Assembly (NCBI RefSeq): GCF_002847305.1 | Contig: NZ_CP025408.1 | Coordinates: 2,253,001-2,317,000, forward strand | Length of the DNA stretch: 64,000 nt | Direction of reading: 5' to 3' | From: Paracoccus tegillarcae | GTDB lineage: Bacteria > Pseudomonadota > Alphaproteobacteria > Rhodobacterales > Rhodobacteraceae | Shown here: positions 28,340 through 36,233 of the stretch, one piece after another | Layout: each line of letters starts with the position of its first letter | How positions within the stretch are numbered: position 1 is the stretch's first letter | The notes under the pieces: generated by a model | Seen by the model: only the letters and a program-made list of their open reading frames with translations | Database searches by the model: none | What the model was told of the DNA's origin: nothing | Program-made: the position numbers and the translations under genes

Positions 28340-29143
28340 ATGGCCGAAAAGCCCGGAAAATCGAAAAAGCCCACCTGGGTGATAGACAAGGAGCGCGCGA
28401 AACGCGCCTCGGCGGCAGAGACTGTCTGGTTGTTCGGGCTGCATGCCGTTCGTGACGCTCTGGCCAATCCAGTGCGGGAAAAGCTGCGGTTGGTGGTGAC
28501 GCGGAATGCGCTGGATCGTCTGGGCGATACCGGCGGGCTGGAGCCGGAAATCACCGACCCGCGCGTTTTCGACAAGACCGTTCCGCTGGCCGGCGAAAGC
28601 GTGCATCAGGGCACCGCACTTGAGGTCAAGCAACTGAAATGGGGCAGCCTGAGCGAGGCGGCACTGCGCGAGGCACCGGGCGAAACCCGTCCGCTGGTTC
28701 TGGCGCTGGACCGGGTGACCGATCCGCATAATATCGGTGCGATCCTGCGTTCGGCCGAGGTGTTTGGCGCACGCGCGGTCATCGCCCCCGCGCGCCATTC
28801 CGCGCCCGAGACAGGCGCGCTGGCCAAGGCTGCATCGGGCGCGCTTGAGCGGCAGCCCTATCTCAGGGTGCCCAATCTGGCCGAGGCGCTGATCTCGTTG
28901 AAAGAGATGGGGTTCATCACCGTCGGTCTGGATGGCACCGGCGACGAGCCGCTGCCCAGGCTGCTGGACGATCTGCCGGGCCGGGCGATCTGTCTGGTGC
29001 TGGGCGCCGAGGGGCCGGGGATGCGCAGCCGCACGATGGATTTGTGCGATCACGTTGTCCGCATTCCCTTTGCCGCTGATTTCGGGTCACTGAATGTGTC
29101 CAACGCAGCCGCCGTCGCCTTGTACGCTGCAACGCGTCGCTAA
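28340..29143 (+). CDS. rlmB: 23S rRNA 2'-O-ribose methyltransferase, RlmB/TrmH family
   Basis: A 267-residue SPOUT methyltransferase. The N-terminal substrate-binding domain begins at VWLFGLHAVRDAL; the catalytic domain carries DRVTDPHNIGAILRSAEVFG, LVLGAEGPGM and IPFAADFGSLNVSNAAAVAL, the three SPOUT motifs of the knot. By closest family it should methylate G2251 of 23S rRNA, but TrmH-type tRNA specificity cannot be excluded. ATG 28340 leaves the tRNA-Tyr gene clear on the other strand. Confidence 0.88.
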   Translation: MAEKPGKSKKPTWVIDKERAKRASAAETVWLFGLHAVRDALANPVREKLRLVVTRNALDRLGDTGGLEPEITDPRVFDKTVPLAGESVHQGTALEVKQLKWGSLSEAALREAPGETRPLVLALDRVTDPHNIGAILRSAEVFGARAVIAPARHSAPETGALAKAASGALERQPYLRVPNLAEALISLKEMGFITVGLDGTGDEPLPRLLDDLPGRAICLVLGAEGPGMRSRTMDLCDHVVRIPFAADFGSLNVSNAAAVALYAATRR

Positions 29144-29233
29144 GGTCACATCAGCGCGACAAACTGCGCGAGCGCATTGAGAATCATCGTCGACACTGCC
29201 AGATTTGCAAGGTTCCGCAATTCAGTACGTGCC

Positions 29234-29653
29234 ATGAAATCCCTTATCGCCGCCCTCGTCATTCTCTTGTCGCCGCTGTCGCCGATCGCATCAGCGGCCG
29301 TTGCGCAGGATTGGGCGCTGGGTGGCTTTGATCCGGTCGGCTATCAGGCCGAGGGACGCGCGGTGCCGGGGCGCAATGACATCTCGACCACCTGGAAAGG
29401 GATGGTCTGGCATTTCGCGACCGTCGAGAACCGCGCCCGGTTCGAGGCTGATCCGCGCAGCTTTTCACCGGGTCTAGGTGGGTTTTGCCCGGTCGCGATG
29501 GCCCATGGTCGGCGCGAGGCCGGCGACCCGCGGCATTTCGTGATCGTGGGCAACCGGGTCTATTTGCTGCGCAATGGCAGCGACCAGCGCCGCTTTATGC
29601 AAGATCCCCGGGCGATCCTGATGGAGGCCCGCAAAGTCTGGGCGTCGCGCTAA
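29234..29653 (+). CDS. Secreted YHS-domain protein
   Basis: A 139-residue exported protein. The signal peptide (MKSLIAALVILLSPLSPIA...) is followed by a YHS-like domain: LGGFDPVGYQAEGRAVPG and WHFATVENRARFEADPRSF, the latter typical of the family. The single later cysteine (GGFCPVAMAHG) may bind a metal. The role is unknown; YHS domains often sit in metal or redox proteins. Confidence 0.72.
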   Translation: MKSLIAALVILLSPLSPIASAAVAQDWALGGFDPVGYQAEGRAVPGRNDISTTWKGMVWHFATVENRARFEADPRSFSPGLGGFCPVAMAHGRREAGDPRHFVIVGNRVYLLRNGSDQRRFMQDPRAILMEARKVWASR

Positions 29654-29721
29654 TATTTGTTGGATCACGATTCTGCGAAAAGTCTGGAACTTTCGGGGTC
29701 GGCTAACCATTTATCCTTATA

Positions 29722-29810
29722 GAACATGACCCCGGAACGGTCATGTTCGGATCACTGTCCCTCGTTCCGCGACTTGCGCCCGGCCAGACTTCTGGACCGG
29801 GCGCCTTTTC
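29722..29810 (+). ncRNA. Candidate small RNA with two hairpins and a terminator
   Basis: A 198-base gap holds a perfect 10-base inverted repeat (GAACATGACC at 29722-29731, GGTCATGTTC at 29739-29748, loop CCGGAAC) followed by a GC-rich intrinsic terminator (arms 29776-29787 and 29792-29804) and CTTTTC. TATAGA at 29719-29724 could be a -10. The arrangement resembles a short stand-alone transcript more than a leader, because the terminator lies upstream of the next gene. It could also be an attenuator for the CoA-binding gene. Confidence 0.45.
29776..29810 (+). terminator. Intrinsic terminator upstream of the CoA-binding gene
   Basis: GCGCCCGGCCAG and CTGGACCGGGCGC pair, with one bulged A and an ACTT loop, then CTTTTC. 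It lies 120 bases after the YHS gene and 42 bases before the next ATG, so it ends either the YHS transcript or a small RNA. Confidence 0.75.
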
Positions 29811-29851
29811 TATGCGAGGGTACGGTCTGCAACCTTTGGATGAGGTATGTC

Positions 29852-30307
29852 ATGCCATCAAACCTGGCCGAAAGAATCGACGACGACGAATTGGTCGATC
29901 GTCAGATTGCCGGAATTGCTCGTGAGATCAACGTGGTCGCCATGGTTGGCCTGTCGCCAAATCAGGACCGTCCCAGCTGGGGAGTGGCTCGGTATTTGCA
30001 ATCGCAGGGTATTCGGGTGATTCCCGTCAATCCTGGCCATGCGGGCAAGTCAATTCTGGACGAACTGGTATATGCTGACCTGTCCTCGATCCCGGCGGAT
30101 GCCGGTGTGGAAATGGTCGACATCTTTCGCCGCTCTGAGGCGGTGCGGTCGATCGTTGACGAGGCGGTCGCAAAATTGTCTGACCTGCGGGTGATCTGGA
30201 CGCAGTTGGATGTGCGCGATGACGAGGCTGCGGCCTTGGCCCGGGGTCGCGGGATCACTGTTATTCAGGACCGCTGCCCCAAGATCGAGTTTCCGCGCTT
30301 TCTGTAG
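29852..30307 (+). CDS. CoA-binding domain protein (YccU-like)
   Basis: A 151-residue Rossmann protein of the CoA_binding family. The signature is INVVAMVGLSPNQDRPSWGVARYLQ, then GIRVIPVNPGHAGKSILDE and VEMVDIFRRSE, with QDRCPKIEF at the end. The function is unknown though CoA binding is known for the family. ATG 29852 has GAGG six bases upstream; ATG 29840 in the same frame is possible. Confidence 0.85.
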   Translation: MPSNLAERIDDDELVDRQIAGIAREINVVAMVGLSPNQDRPSWGVARYLQSQGIRVIPVNPGHAGKSILDELVYADLSSIPADAGVEMVDIFRRSEAVRSIVDEAVAKLSDLRVIWTQLDVRDDEAAALARGRGITVIQDRCPKIEFPRFL

Positions 30308-30354
30308 TATTGATCAGGGCCATCGAGTCCTGAAAACCCGCTTAACTGAAATGA

Positions 30355-30384
30355 AAAAGGCCGCAGCATCCGCTGCGGCCTTTT
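30355..30384. terminator. Bidirectional terminator between convergent genes
   Basis: AAAAGGCCGCAGC and GCTGCGGCCTTTT pair over 13 bases with a four-base loop. T-rich ends on both strands let it serve both the CoA-binding gene and the OmpA-family gene. Confidence 0.88.
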
Positions 30385-30427
30385 GCTGTTCTGTGACGCC
30401 CTCGCGGTGGCGAGGGCGTCTGCTGGC

Positions 30428-32719
30428 TCAATTGGCCTGCGCGGTCTGCAGCAGATCTGTGATGCGGCGGACGGACGCGCGACGGTTGTCGCGGATATCG
30501 CCCTCTGAGCGCACCTTGAGGAACTGCTCGCCATAGCCTTGTACGACCATGTTTTCCGGCGGGACGTCGAAATACTCGGTCAGCGCCAGTGCTACGGATT
30601 CCGCGCGGCGGTCTGACAGTGCCAGGTTCATCGCATCCGCGCCCACCGTGTCGGTGTGACCCTCGATCATGAAGATCTCACGTGGGTTATTGGCGATGGC
30701 ATCCTGGATAACGCTGCCAAGGCCCGACAGTTGACGCGCCTGATCGGGGTTGATTGCCGCCGAGCCGGTGTCAAAGGTGATCGCGTCGATATTGACCGGC
30801 GCCACCAATGCGCGCACCTCGGGGATATTGCGCACCTGACCCAGGGTAAAGCGACGGTCGATCACGGACTCGCGCTGCAGGGCGGCCCGCAATTCGTCCT
30901 CGGACATTGCGCCATCGCTGGTCTGTGCCTCTGCCGGTGCGGGCAGGCTGGCCACATCGACGGGGCGCACATCGGCGGTGTCGTCGATCAGCATGGTCGA
31001 GGTGCCATCGGTCGAGATCAGCGTGCGGCGAAGGACACGCAAGTCGGCATCGCGGATGGTGACAACCTTGCTGCCATCTTCGCGTGTGACAATGGTCCGC
31101 GAGCTGCCGTCATCGAAGTTCTCGGTCGTGACGGTGCTGCCCGGTTGGCGCAGCAGGGCGACCTCATCCTTGATGACCTCCTGGCTGCCATCGGCGCGGG
31201 TGACAACCACCCGGTCATCCGTGCTGAGCGCGACCTGACGGTTGTTGTTCAGCATCTGGCCCACGGCCACCGCACCCAGACCAAGGATCAACGCCTTGGC
31301 AAGGTCGTTATCGCCGCCGTCATCGGCCGCGGCATTCGCCTGTTGCTGATCGTTGGTCGCGCCGGTCAGCTGACCTGCCTGTTCCAGCGCGCCGCGAAGG
31401 CTGGCCTCGAAATCATCGGCCGAGCTGCGGCTGTTGGCCTCGGTGATCTCTTGTTCGTCGACCGTCTCGCCTGCGCCATCTGCGGCGTCGAGGGCGGTTG
31501 CAACCGGGGCCTCAGCCTCTTCGGCGGCTTCCTTGGAGGCGGCGGTTTCGACCGTATCCTCTTCGGGTGCGCGAGGCAGGATCTCGCCATTGGCGTTGAC
31601 CCGGTTGATCTGACGACCACTCGGCAACAGTGCGACGCTGTCATTGTCGTTGACGATCACCCCGACACCGCGCGGTGTCATCAATGCGACGCCTTGGGCG
31701 CAAGGGGCGGCTTCGCCGGTCTGACAGATCAACTGGTCATGGGTCAGCCCTGCATCCAGTTCCTGACGCAGCACAGATGCCAGACCCGGCATTTCCGAGA
31801 TCCGCTCACGCGCCGTTTCGCCGTTCGCCATGGTCAAGCCACCGGCGGTTTCGGCCTCCGCCTGCTCGGGTTCTGCGGCGGGTTCCTGAGCGTTGGCCAG
31901 AGCCTCTGCCAGTGCGTCCTCGTCAGCGGTGTCAGCTTCCGTGGCCGTTTCGACCTGTGCCTCGGCTTCTGCTTCGGGTTCTTGCACGTCTGCCTCGGCG
32001 TTGGTCTCTGCCTCTGCCTCTGCCTCTGCCTCGGGTTCTTGAACGTCTGCTTCGGCGGTGGTCTCGGCTTCTGCTTCGGGTTCTTGAATGTCTGCTTCGG
32101 CGGTGGCCTCTGCCTCTGCAGGCTCGGCCGCTGCGCCAAGGTCTTGCTGCGCCTCTGCTGCGGCCTGATCAAGTGCGGTCGCCGGCTCTTCGGCTTCTGC
32201 CGTCACTTCGGCCTCGGCCATTTCAGGCTCTGCCTCGGCGGTTTCGGGCGCCGCCTCGGCGACACTCTCTGCTTCCGCATTCGCGTCGTCCCCGGCAAGT
32301 GCGGTCTCAAGCTCGGCTACGGCCTCTTCCTCTGTGGGCGCGGCCTCGGCTGCTTGCGCCGCGTCGCGTGGGATGACGTTTCCGTCTGCGTCCGCGCGGT
32401 TCACCTGCTGGTTCACTGGCGCCAGAACGATCGCATCGCTTTCGGCGACCTCGACGACCACACCTTCGGGCGTCGCCAGAGGCACGTCGTCCGCGCAGGG
32501 ACGCGCATCGCCATTCAGGCAAACCAGACCGTCGACCGTCAGGCCGGCATCCATTTCGGCCTGCAGGACACCGGCAAGAAATGGCATGGCCTCGGCGCGG
32601 GGCTGGGCCTCTGCATTGGCGATGTCGTCGCTGATCCGCATTTCGGCGGCGGCAACCTGCGGCAAGAGCAGTGCAAGGCCTGCTGCGATGGCGGTTGTGT
32701 TGTGAATGATCCGGCGCAT
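30428..32719 (-). CDS. Large OmpA-family protein with Ala/Glu linker and duplicated module
   Basis: A 763-residue envelope protein. After the signal peptide (cleaved near VAAAEM) comes a roughly 75-residue module (45-118, with two cysteines), an Ala/Glu-rich linker (120-292) with repeats of the EADVQEPEAEAE type, a second copy of the module (310-383) and a glycine-containing hydrophobic segment near 465-480. The C-terminal OmpA domain (about 640-760) binds peptidoglycan: EGHTDTVGADAMNLALSDRR. The linker probably spans the periplasm. The function of the repeated module is unknown to me. Confidence 0.82.
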   Translation of the reverse strand: MRRIIHNTTAIAAGLALLLPQVAAAEMRISDDIANAEAQPRAEAMPFLAGVLQAEMDAGLTVDGLVCLNGDARPCADDVPLATPEGVVVEVAESDAIVLAPVNQQVNRADADGNVIPRDAAQAAEAAPTEEEAVAELETALAGDDANAEAESVAEAAPETAEAEPEMAEAEVTAEAEEPATALDQAAAEAQQDLGAAAEPAEAEATAEADIQEPEAEAETTAEADVQEPEAEAEAEAETNAEADVQEPEAEAEAQVETATEADTADEDALAEALANAQEPAAEPEQAEAETAGGLTMANGETARERISEMPGLASVLRQELDAGLTHDQLICQTGEAAPCAQGVALMTPRGVGVIVNDNDSVALLPSGRQINRVNANGEILPRAPEEDTVETAASKEAAEEAEAPVATALDAADGAGETVDEQEITEANSRSSADDFEASLRGALEQAGQLTGATNDQQQANAAADDGGDNDLAKALILGLGAVAVGQMLNNNRQVALSTDDRVVVTRADGSQEVIKDEVALLRQPGSTVTTENFDDGSSRTIVTREDGSKVVTIRDADLRVLRRTLISTDGTSTMLIDDTADVRPVDVASLPAPAEAQTSDGAMSEDELRAALQRESVIDRRFTLGQVRNIPEVRALVAPVNIDAITFDTGSAAINPDQARQLSGLGSVIQDAIANNPREIFMIEGHTDTVGADAMNLALSDRRAESVALALTEYFDVPPENMVVQGYGEQFLKVRSEGDIRDNRRASVRRITDLLQTAQAN

Positions 32720-32888
32720 GGGCGCTCCCTTTTTTTCCCTGTGGTCGGCATAGTCCGGTGCTGCCTAGATAACAGGTCAAGGACCAGACGGTTCCAAACA
32801 AGCGCGTGACCCGGACGTGAGCGTCGGGATTGCCAGCGCGCCGGCGGCGTCTTATCCCAGAGATCAAGGGTAGGATCAGGAGACGACG

Positions 32889-34103
32889 ATGGCCACAACG
32901 CTGAAGCCGAAAGATGCACCGGATTTGGGTTCGTTTGATTGGGAGGACCCGTTCAGGCTGGAGGATCAACTGAGCGAGGACGAGCGGATGCTGCGCGACG
33001 CCGCGCGTGCCTATGCCCAGGACAAGCTGCAGCCGCGCGTCATTGCTGCCTATCGCGACGAGACCAGCGATCCGGCGATTTTCCGCGAGATGGGCGATAT
33101 GGGGCTGCTGGGGGTGACGGTGCCCGAGGAATATGGCGGATTGGGTGCGGGCTATGTCAGCTATGGCCTGATTGCACGCGAGGTCGAGCGCGTGGATAGC
33201 GGCTATCGCAGCATGATGTCGGTGCAAAGCTCGCTGGTGATGTATCCGATCTATGCCTATGGCTCGGAAGAGCAGCGGCAGAAATATCTGCCAAAGCTGG
33301 CATCGGGTGAGTGGATCGGCTGCTTTGGCCTGACCGAGCCGGATGCGGGATCTGATCCGGGCGGGATGAAGACGGTCGCGAAGAAGACGGCGAACGGCTA
33401 TGTGCTGAATGGCGCCAAGATGTGGATATCCAACGCGCCGATCGCGGATGTGTTTGTCGTCTGGGCAAAATCCGAGGCGCATGGCGGCAAGATCCGCGGC
33501 TTCGTTCTGGACAAGGGTACAAAGGGTCTTTCTGCGCCCAAGATCGGTGGCAAGCTGTCCTTGCGCGCCAGCATCACCGGCGAGATCGTGATGGACGGCG
33601 TCGAGGTCGGCGAAGACGCACTGCTGCCCAATGTCGAGGGTCTGAAGGGGCCGTTTGGCTGTCTGAACCGGGCGCGCTATGGCATTTCCTGGGGTGTTAT
33701 GGGTGCGGCCGAATTCTGTCTGCATGCCGCGCGGCAATACGGGCTGGATCGTCAGCAATTTGGTAAGCCTTTGGCGCAGACCCAGCTGCATCAGTTGAAG
33801 CTTGCAAATATGCTGACCGAAATTGCGCTAGGACTGCAGGGGTCGCTGCGGGTCGGGCGGCTGCTGGACGAGGCCAGGGCGGCGCCCGAGATGATCTCGG
33901 TGGTCAAGCGCAACAACTGCGGCAAGGCGCTGGAGATCGCGCGATGGGCGCGTGACATGCATGGCGGCAACGGTATTTCCGAGGAATATCAGGTGATGCG
34001 CCATATGGCGAACCTGGAAACCGTGAACACCTATGAGGGCACGCATGATGTTCATGCGCTGATCCTTGGACGTGCGATCACTGGATTGCAGGCGTTCTTT
34101 TGA
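32889..34103 (+). CDS. gcdH: Glutaryl-CoA dehydrogenase
   Basis: A 404-residue acyl-CoA dehydrogenase family flavoenzyme that oxidises and decarboxylates glutaryl-CoA to crotonyl-CoA in lysine and tryptophan breakdown. Family motifs are [16 protein letters not shown] (flavin), [18 protein letters not shown], and the catalytic Glu in [15 protein letters not shown]. The opening FDWEDPF followed by [10 protein letters not shown] is typical of GcdH. No electron-transfer flavoprotein or CoA-transferase gene is adjacent. Confidence 0.93.
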   Translation: MATTLKPKDAPDLGSFDWEDPFRLEDQLSEDERMLRDAARAYAQDKLQPRVIAAYRDETSDPAIFREMGDMGLLGVTVPEEYGGLGAGYVSYGLIAREVERVDSGYRSMMSVQSSLVMYPIYAYGSEEQRQKYLPKLASGEWIGCFGLTEPDAGSDPGGMKTVAKKTANGYVLNGAKMWISNAPIADVFVVWAKSEAHGGKIRGFVLDKGTKGLSAPKIGGKLSLRASITGEIVMDGVEVGEDALLPNVEGLKGPFGCLNRARYGISWGVMGAAEFCLHAARQYGLDRQQFGKPLAQTQLHQLKLANMLTEIALGLQGSLRVGRLLDEARAAPEMISVVKRNNCGKALEIARWARDMHGGNGISEEYQVMRHMANLETVNTYEGTHDVHALILGRAITGLQAFF

Positions 34104-34120
34104 TATGCGTCCCGCGACAG

Positions 34121-34176
34121 CCGGGGGGCTTTGCGCCCCCCGGACCCCCCGCGGGATATTTTCATGAAGAAGAAAG
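34121..34176 (+). repeat. Rhodobacteraceae extragenic hairpin element
   Basis: CCGGGGGGC and GCCCCCCGG form a 9-base stem (34121-34143), followed by ACCCCCCGCGGGATATTTTC and ATGAAGAAGAAAG. I recognise this C-rich hairpin plus GGGATATTT...GAAGAAGA tail as common in intergenic regions of this family. Here it lies between two convergent genes and could also act as a terminator. Confidence 0.6.
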
Positions 34177-34233
34177 GCCACGCCCTGGCGCAGCCTTTGA
34201 TCGTCTGGTGTGATGTTCGAGTGCGAGCGGCCC

Positions 34234-35079
34234 TTAGACGCCGTCGCCGACGAAAGCCTTTTCGACGACGAATTGCTTGGGGTCGGAATTGGCGCCTTCT
34301 TCTAGGCCGAAGCCTTCCAGCACGGCTTTTACATCGACGTTGAAGGCGAGGCTGCCGCAGATCATGGCGCGGTCGTTTTCGACCGACATCGGTGGCAGAT
34401 TCAGGTCCTCGAAGACCTTGCCTGAGGTCATGTTATCGGTGATGCGGCCCATCAGCGGCGAATTTTCACGCGTCGTCGTGGGATAATAGAGCAGGCGCGA
34501 GGCGAATTCCTCGCCGTAGATTTCGCCCAGCAGCGGATCGTTTTTCAGGTTTTCGACCAGTTCACGACCGTAGTTCAGCTCATCCGCGTTACGGCAGGTA
34601 TGCATCATCACGACCTGTTCGTAGCGCTCGTAGGTTTCGGGATCGCGCATCAGGCTGGCGAAAGGTGCAATGCCGGTGCCCGTGGCCAGGAACCACAGGC
34701 GCTTGCCAGGCAGCAGCGCGTCAAGGACGAGCGTGCCCACGGGTTTGGGGCGCAGGATGATCTCGTCGCCCGGCTGGATATGTTGCAGTTTCGAGGTCAG
34801 CGGGCCGTCCTGGACCTTGATGGAATAGAATTCCAATTCGTCATCCCAATTGGGCGAGGCGATGGAATAGGCCCGCAACAGCGGCTTGCCGTTATCGCCC
34901 AACAGACCGATCATCACGAACTCGCCCGAACGAAAGCGCAGGCTGGCCGGGCGCGTGACCCGGAACGAGAACAGCTTGTCGTTCCAGTGCTTCACGGCCG
35001 TCACGGTCTGTGCATCGGGCAGCAGTTTTGCGGGTTTATCGGCGGCGGTGGCGTCGTTCACGGTAAGGTCCAGCGTCAT
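34234..35079 (-). CDS. fpr: Ferredoxin-NADP(+) reductase
   Basis: A 281-residue FAD enzyme of the bacterial Fpr type, exchanging electrons between NADPH and ferredoxin or flavodoxin. FAD binding is shown by LLRAYSIASPNWDDELEFY, NADP binding by FLATGTGIAPFASLMRD and MICGSLAF. The C terminus KAFVGDGV extends past the family aromatic, as in Rhodobacter Fpr. It lies 54 bases after the sulfate operon on the same strand and may supply reduced ferredoxin to its sulfite reductase. Confidence 0.92.
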   Translation of the reverse strand: MTLDLTVNDATAADKPAKLLPDAQTVTAVKHWNDKLFSFRVTRPASLRFRSGEFVMIGLLGDNGKPLLRAYSIASPNWDDELEFYSIKVQDGPLTSKLQHIQPGDEIILRPKPVGTLVLDALLPGKRLWFLATGTGIAPFASLMRDPETYERYEQVVMMHTCRNADELNYGRELVENLKNDPLLGEIYGEEFASRLLYYPTTTRENSPLMGRITDNMTSGKVFEDLNLPPMSVENDRAMICGSLAFNVDVKAVLEGFGLEEGANSDPKQFVVEKAFVGDGV

Positions 35080-35133
35080 ATTCTGTCTTTCTCATGTCTC
35101 TATGGCATGCGGGCGGTGGGTAAAAGCCCCGCC

Positions 35134-35505
35134 TCAGCCCGCCAGACTGTCGCGATGGTTCCAGTCCTGCCAGTCGGCGCGGGCAAGCCATTGCTCTTGT
35201 GGTTGGCGGGCGGCCAGTTCGGCGGGGATCTCGACCTCGTCAAAGCCCACGCGGCGGGCCATGGCATATTGATCGGCGATCAGCTTGCCGGTCGCGCGCA
35301 ACTGGCCTGTGTAGCCAAGCGCGCGCAGGCGGCGTGCCAGCGAAAAGCCGCGACCATCGGTCATGGCGGGGAAGTCGATGGCGACCAGCCCGCGATGCAG
35401 GTGATCGACCAGTTGTTCGGGGTCGGTATCGGGGGCCAGCAGCACCTCGGGTGCGTTGCCGGCGGGGTGAAAGCCGTCGTCGCGGACGATGATCACGTCG
35501 CTCAT
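35134..35505 (-). CDS. DUF934 protein of the sulfate assimilation operon
   Basis: A 123-residue protein. IDFPAMTDGRGFSLARRLRA and RATGKLIADQYAMARRVGFD are the conserved stretches of DUF934, whose members sit beside cysH and cysI. The reaction is unknown; a role in electron supply or sulfite reductase assembly has been suggested by position only. The start ATG 35505 overlaps the cysH stop (ATGA). Confidence 0.85.
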   Translation of the reverse strand: MSDVIIVRDDGFHPAGNAPEVLLAPDTDPEQLVDHLHRGLVAIDFPAMTDGRGFSLARRLRALGYTGQLRATGKLIADQYAMARRVGFDEVEIPAELAARQPQEQWLARADWQDWNHRDSLAG

Positions 35506-36233
35506 GCCGGAACCTTTCCGCGGACCATGCGCCCGCCAATGAAGTGGATGCCGCATTCGGTCTTGGCGCTGCCGCGCCAGCGCCCGGCGCGCGGGTCCTC
35601 GCCCGGTTTCACCGGCGAGGTGCAGGGCGCGCAGCCGATCGAGGGATAGCCCTTGGCGACCAGCGGGTGCCGGGGCAGATTGTTTTCGGCCATGTATTCC
35701 TGCACATCCTCGCTGCGCCAATGGGCCAGCGGGTTGATGCGCAGGCGCGAGGGCTCTTCGGGTTCAAAGAACTCCAACTCGGTCCGCTGACCGCCCTGAA
35801 AGCGTTTGCGCCCGGTGATCCATGCGTCATAGCCCGACAGTGCGCGCTCTAGCGGCACGGTCTTGCGAAAGTCGCAGCAGGCATCGGTGTTGAACTGATG
35901 CAATGTGCCATCGGGGTCCTTGCTGGCGATTTCGGCGTCGGTCGCGCCGATCATCTGCACATTGGTCAGGCCCAGTTTGGCCGCCACCTCGCGCTGGTAG
36001 TCCAGCGTTTCGGGAAACAGCATCTGCGTGTCGATGAACAGCACCGGCAGGCCGGGCGCCACGACGCTGACCATATGCAGCAAAACCACCGATTCCGCAC
36101 CGAACGATGACACGAGCGATACGCGCCCCAGGTCGGGGTCGCCCACGGCGCGGCGCAGAACCTCGGTCGCGGCGTGATGCCGATACCGATCGTTCAGCCG
36201 CGCTGCGCGGCTGTCCAATGTGCCATCAAGCAT
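35502..36233 (-). CDS. cysH: Adenylyl-sulfate reductase, iron-sulfur type (CysH)
   Basis: A 243-residue assimilatory reductase producing sulfite. SSFGAESVVLLHM is the nucleotide-binding start and KTECGIHF carries the catalytic cysteine. A CC pair (DACCDFRK) and a CxxC (IGCAPCTS) provide the four cluster ligands found in APS-specific enzymes, so it probably uses APS rather than PAPS. Start ATG 36233 lies inside the end of cysI (8-base overlap), indicating coupled translation. Confidence 0.92.
   Translation of the reverse strand: MLDGTLDSRAARLNDRYRHHAATEVLRRAVGDPDLGRVSLVSSFGAESVVLLHMVSVVAPGLPVLFIDTQMLFPETLDYQREVAAKLGLTNVQMIGATDAEIASKDPDGTLHQFNTDACCDFRKTVPLERALSGYDAWITGRKRFQGGQRTELEFFEPEEPSRLRINPLAHWRSEDVQEYMAENNLPRHPLVAKGYPSIGCAPCTSPVKPGEDPRAGRWRGSAKTECGIHFIGGRMVRGKVPA

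Noticed and set aside
30656..32809. Long plus-strand frame with Cys/Gly/Leu repeats opposite the OmpA gene
   Set aside because: Mirror of the Ala/Glu linker codons; the minus-strand protein has signal peptide and OmpA domain.
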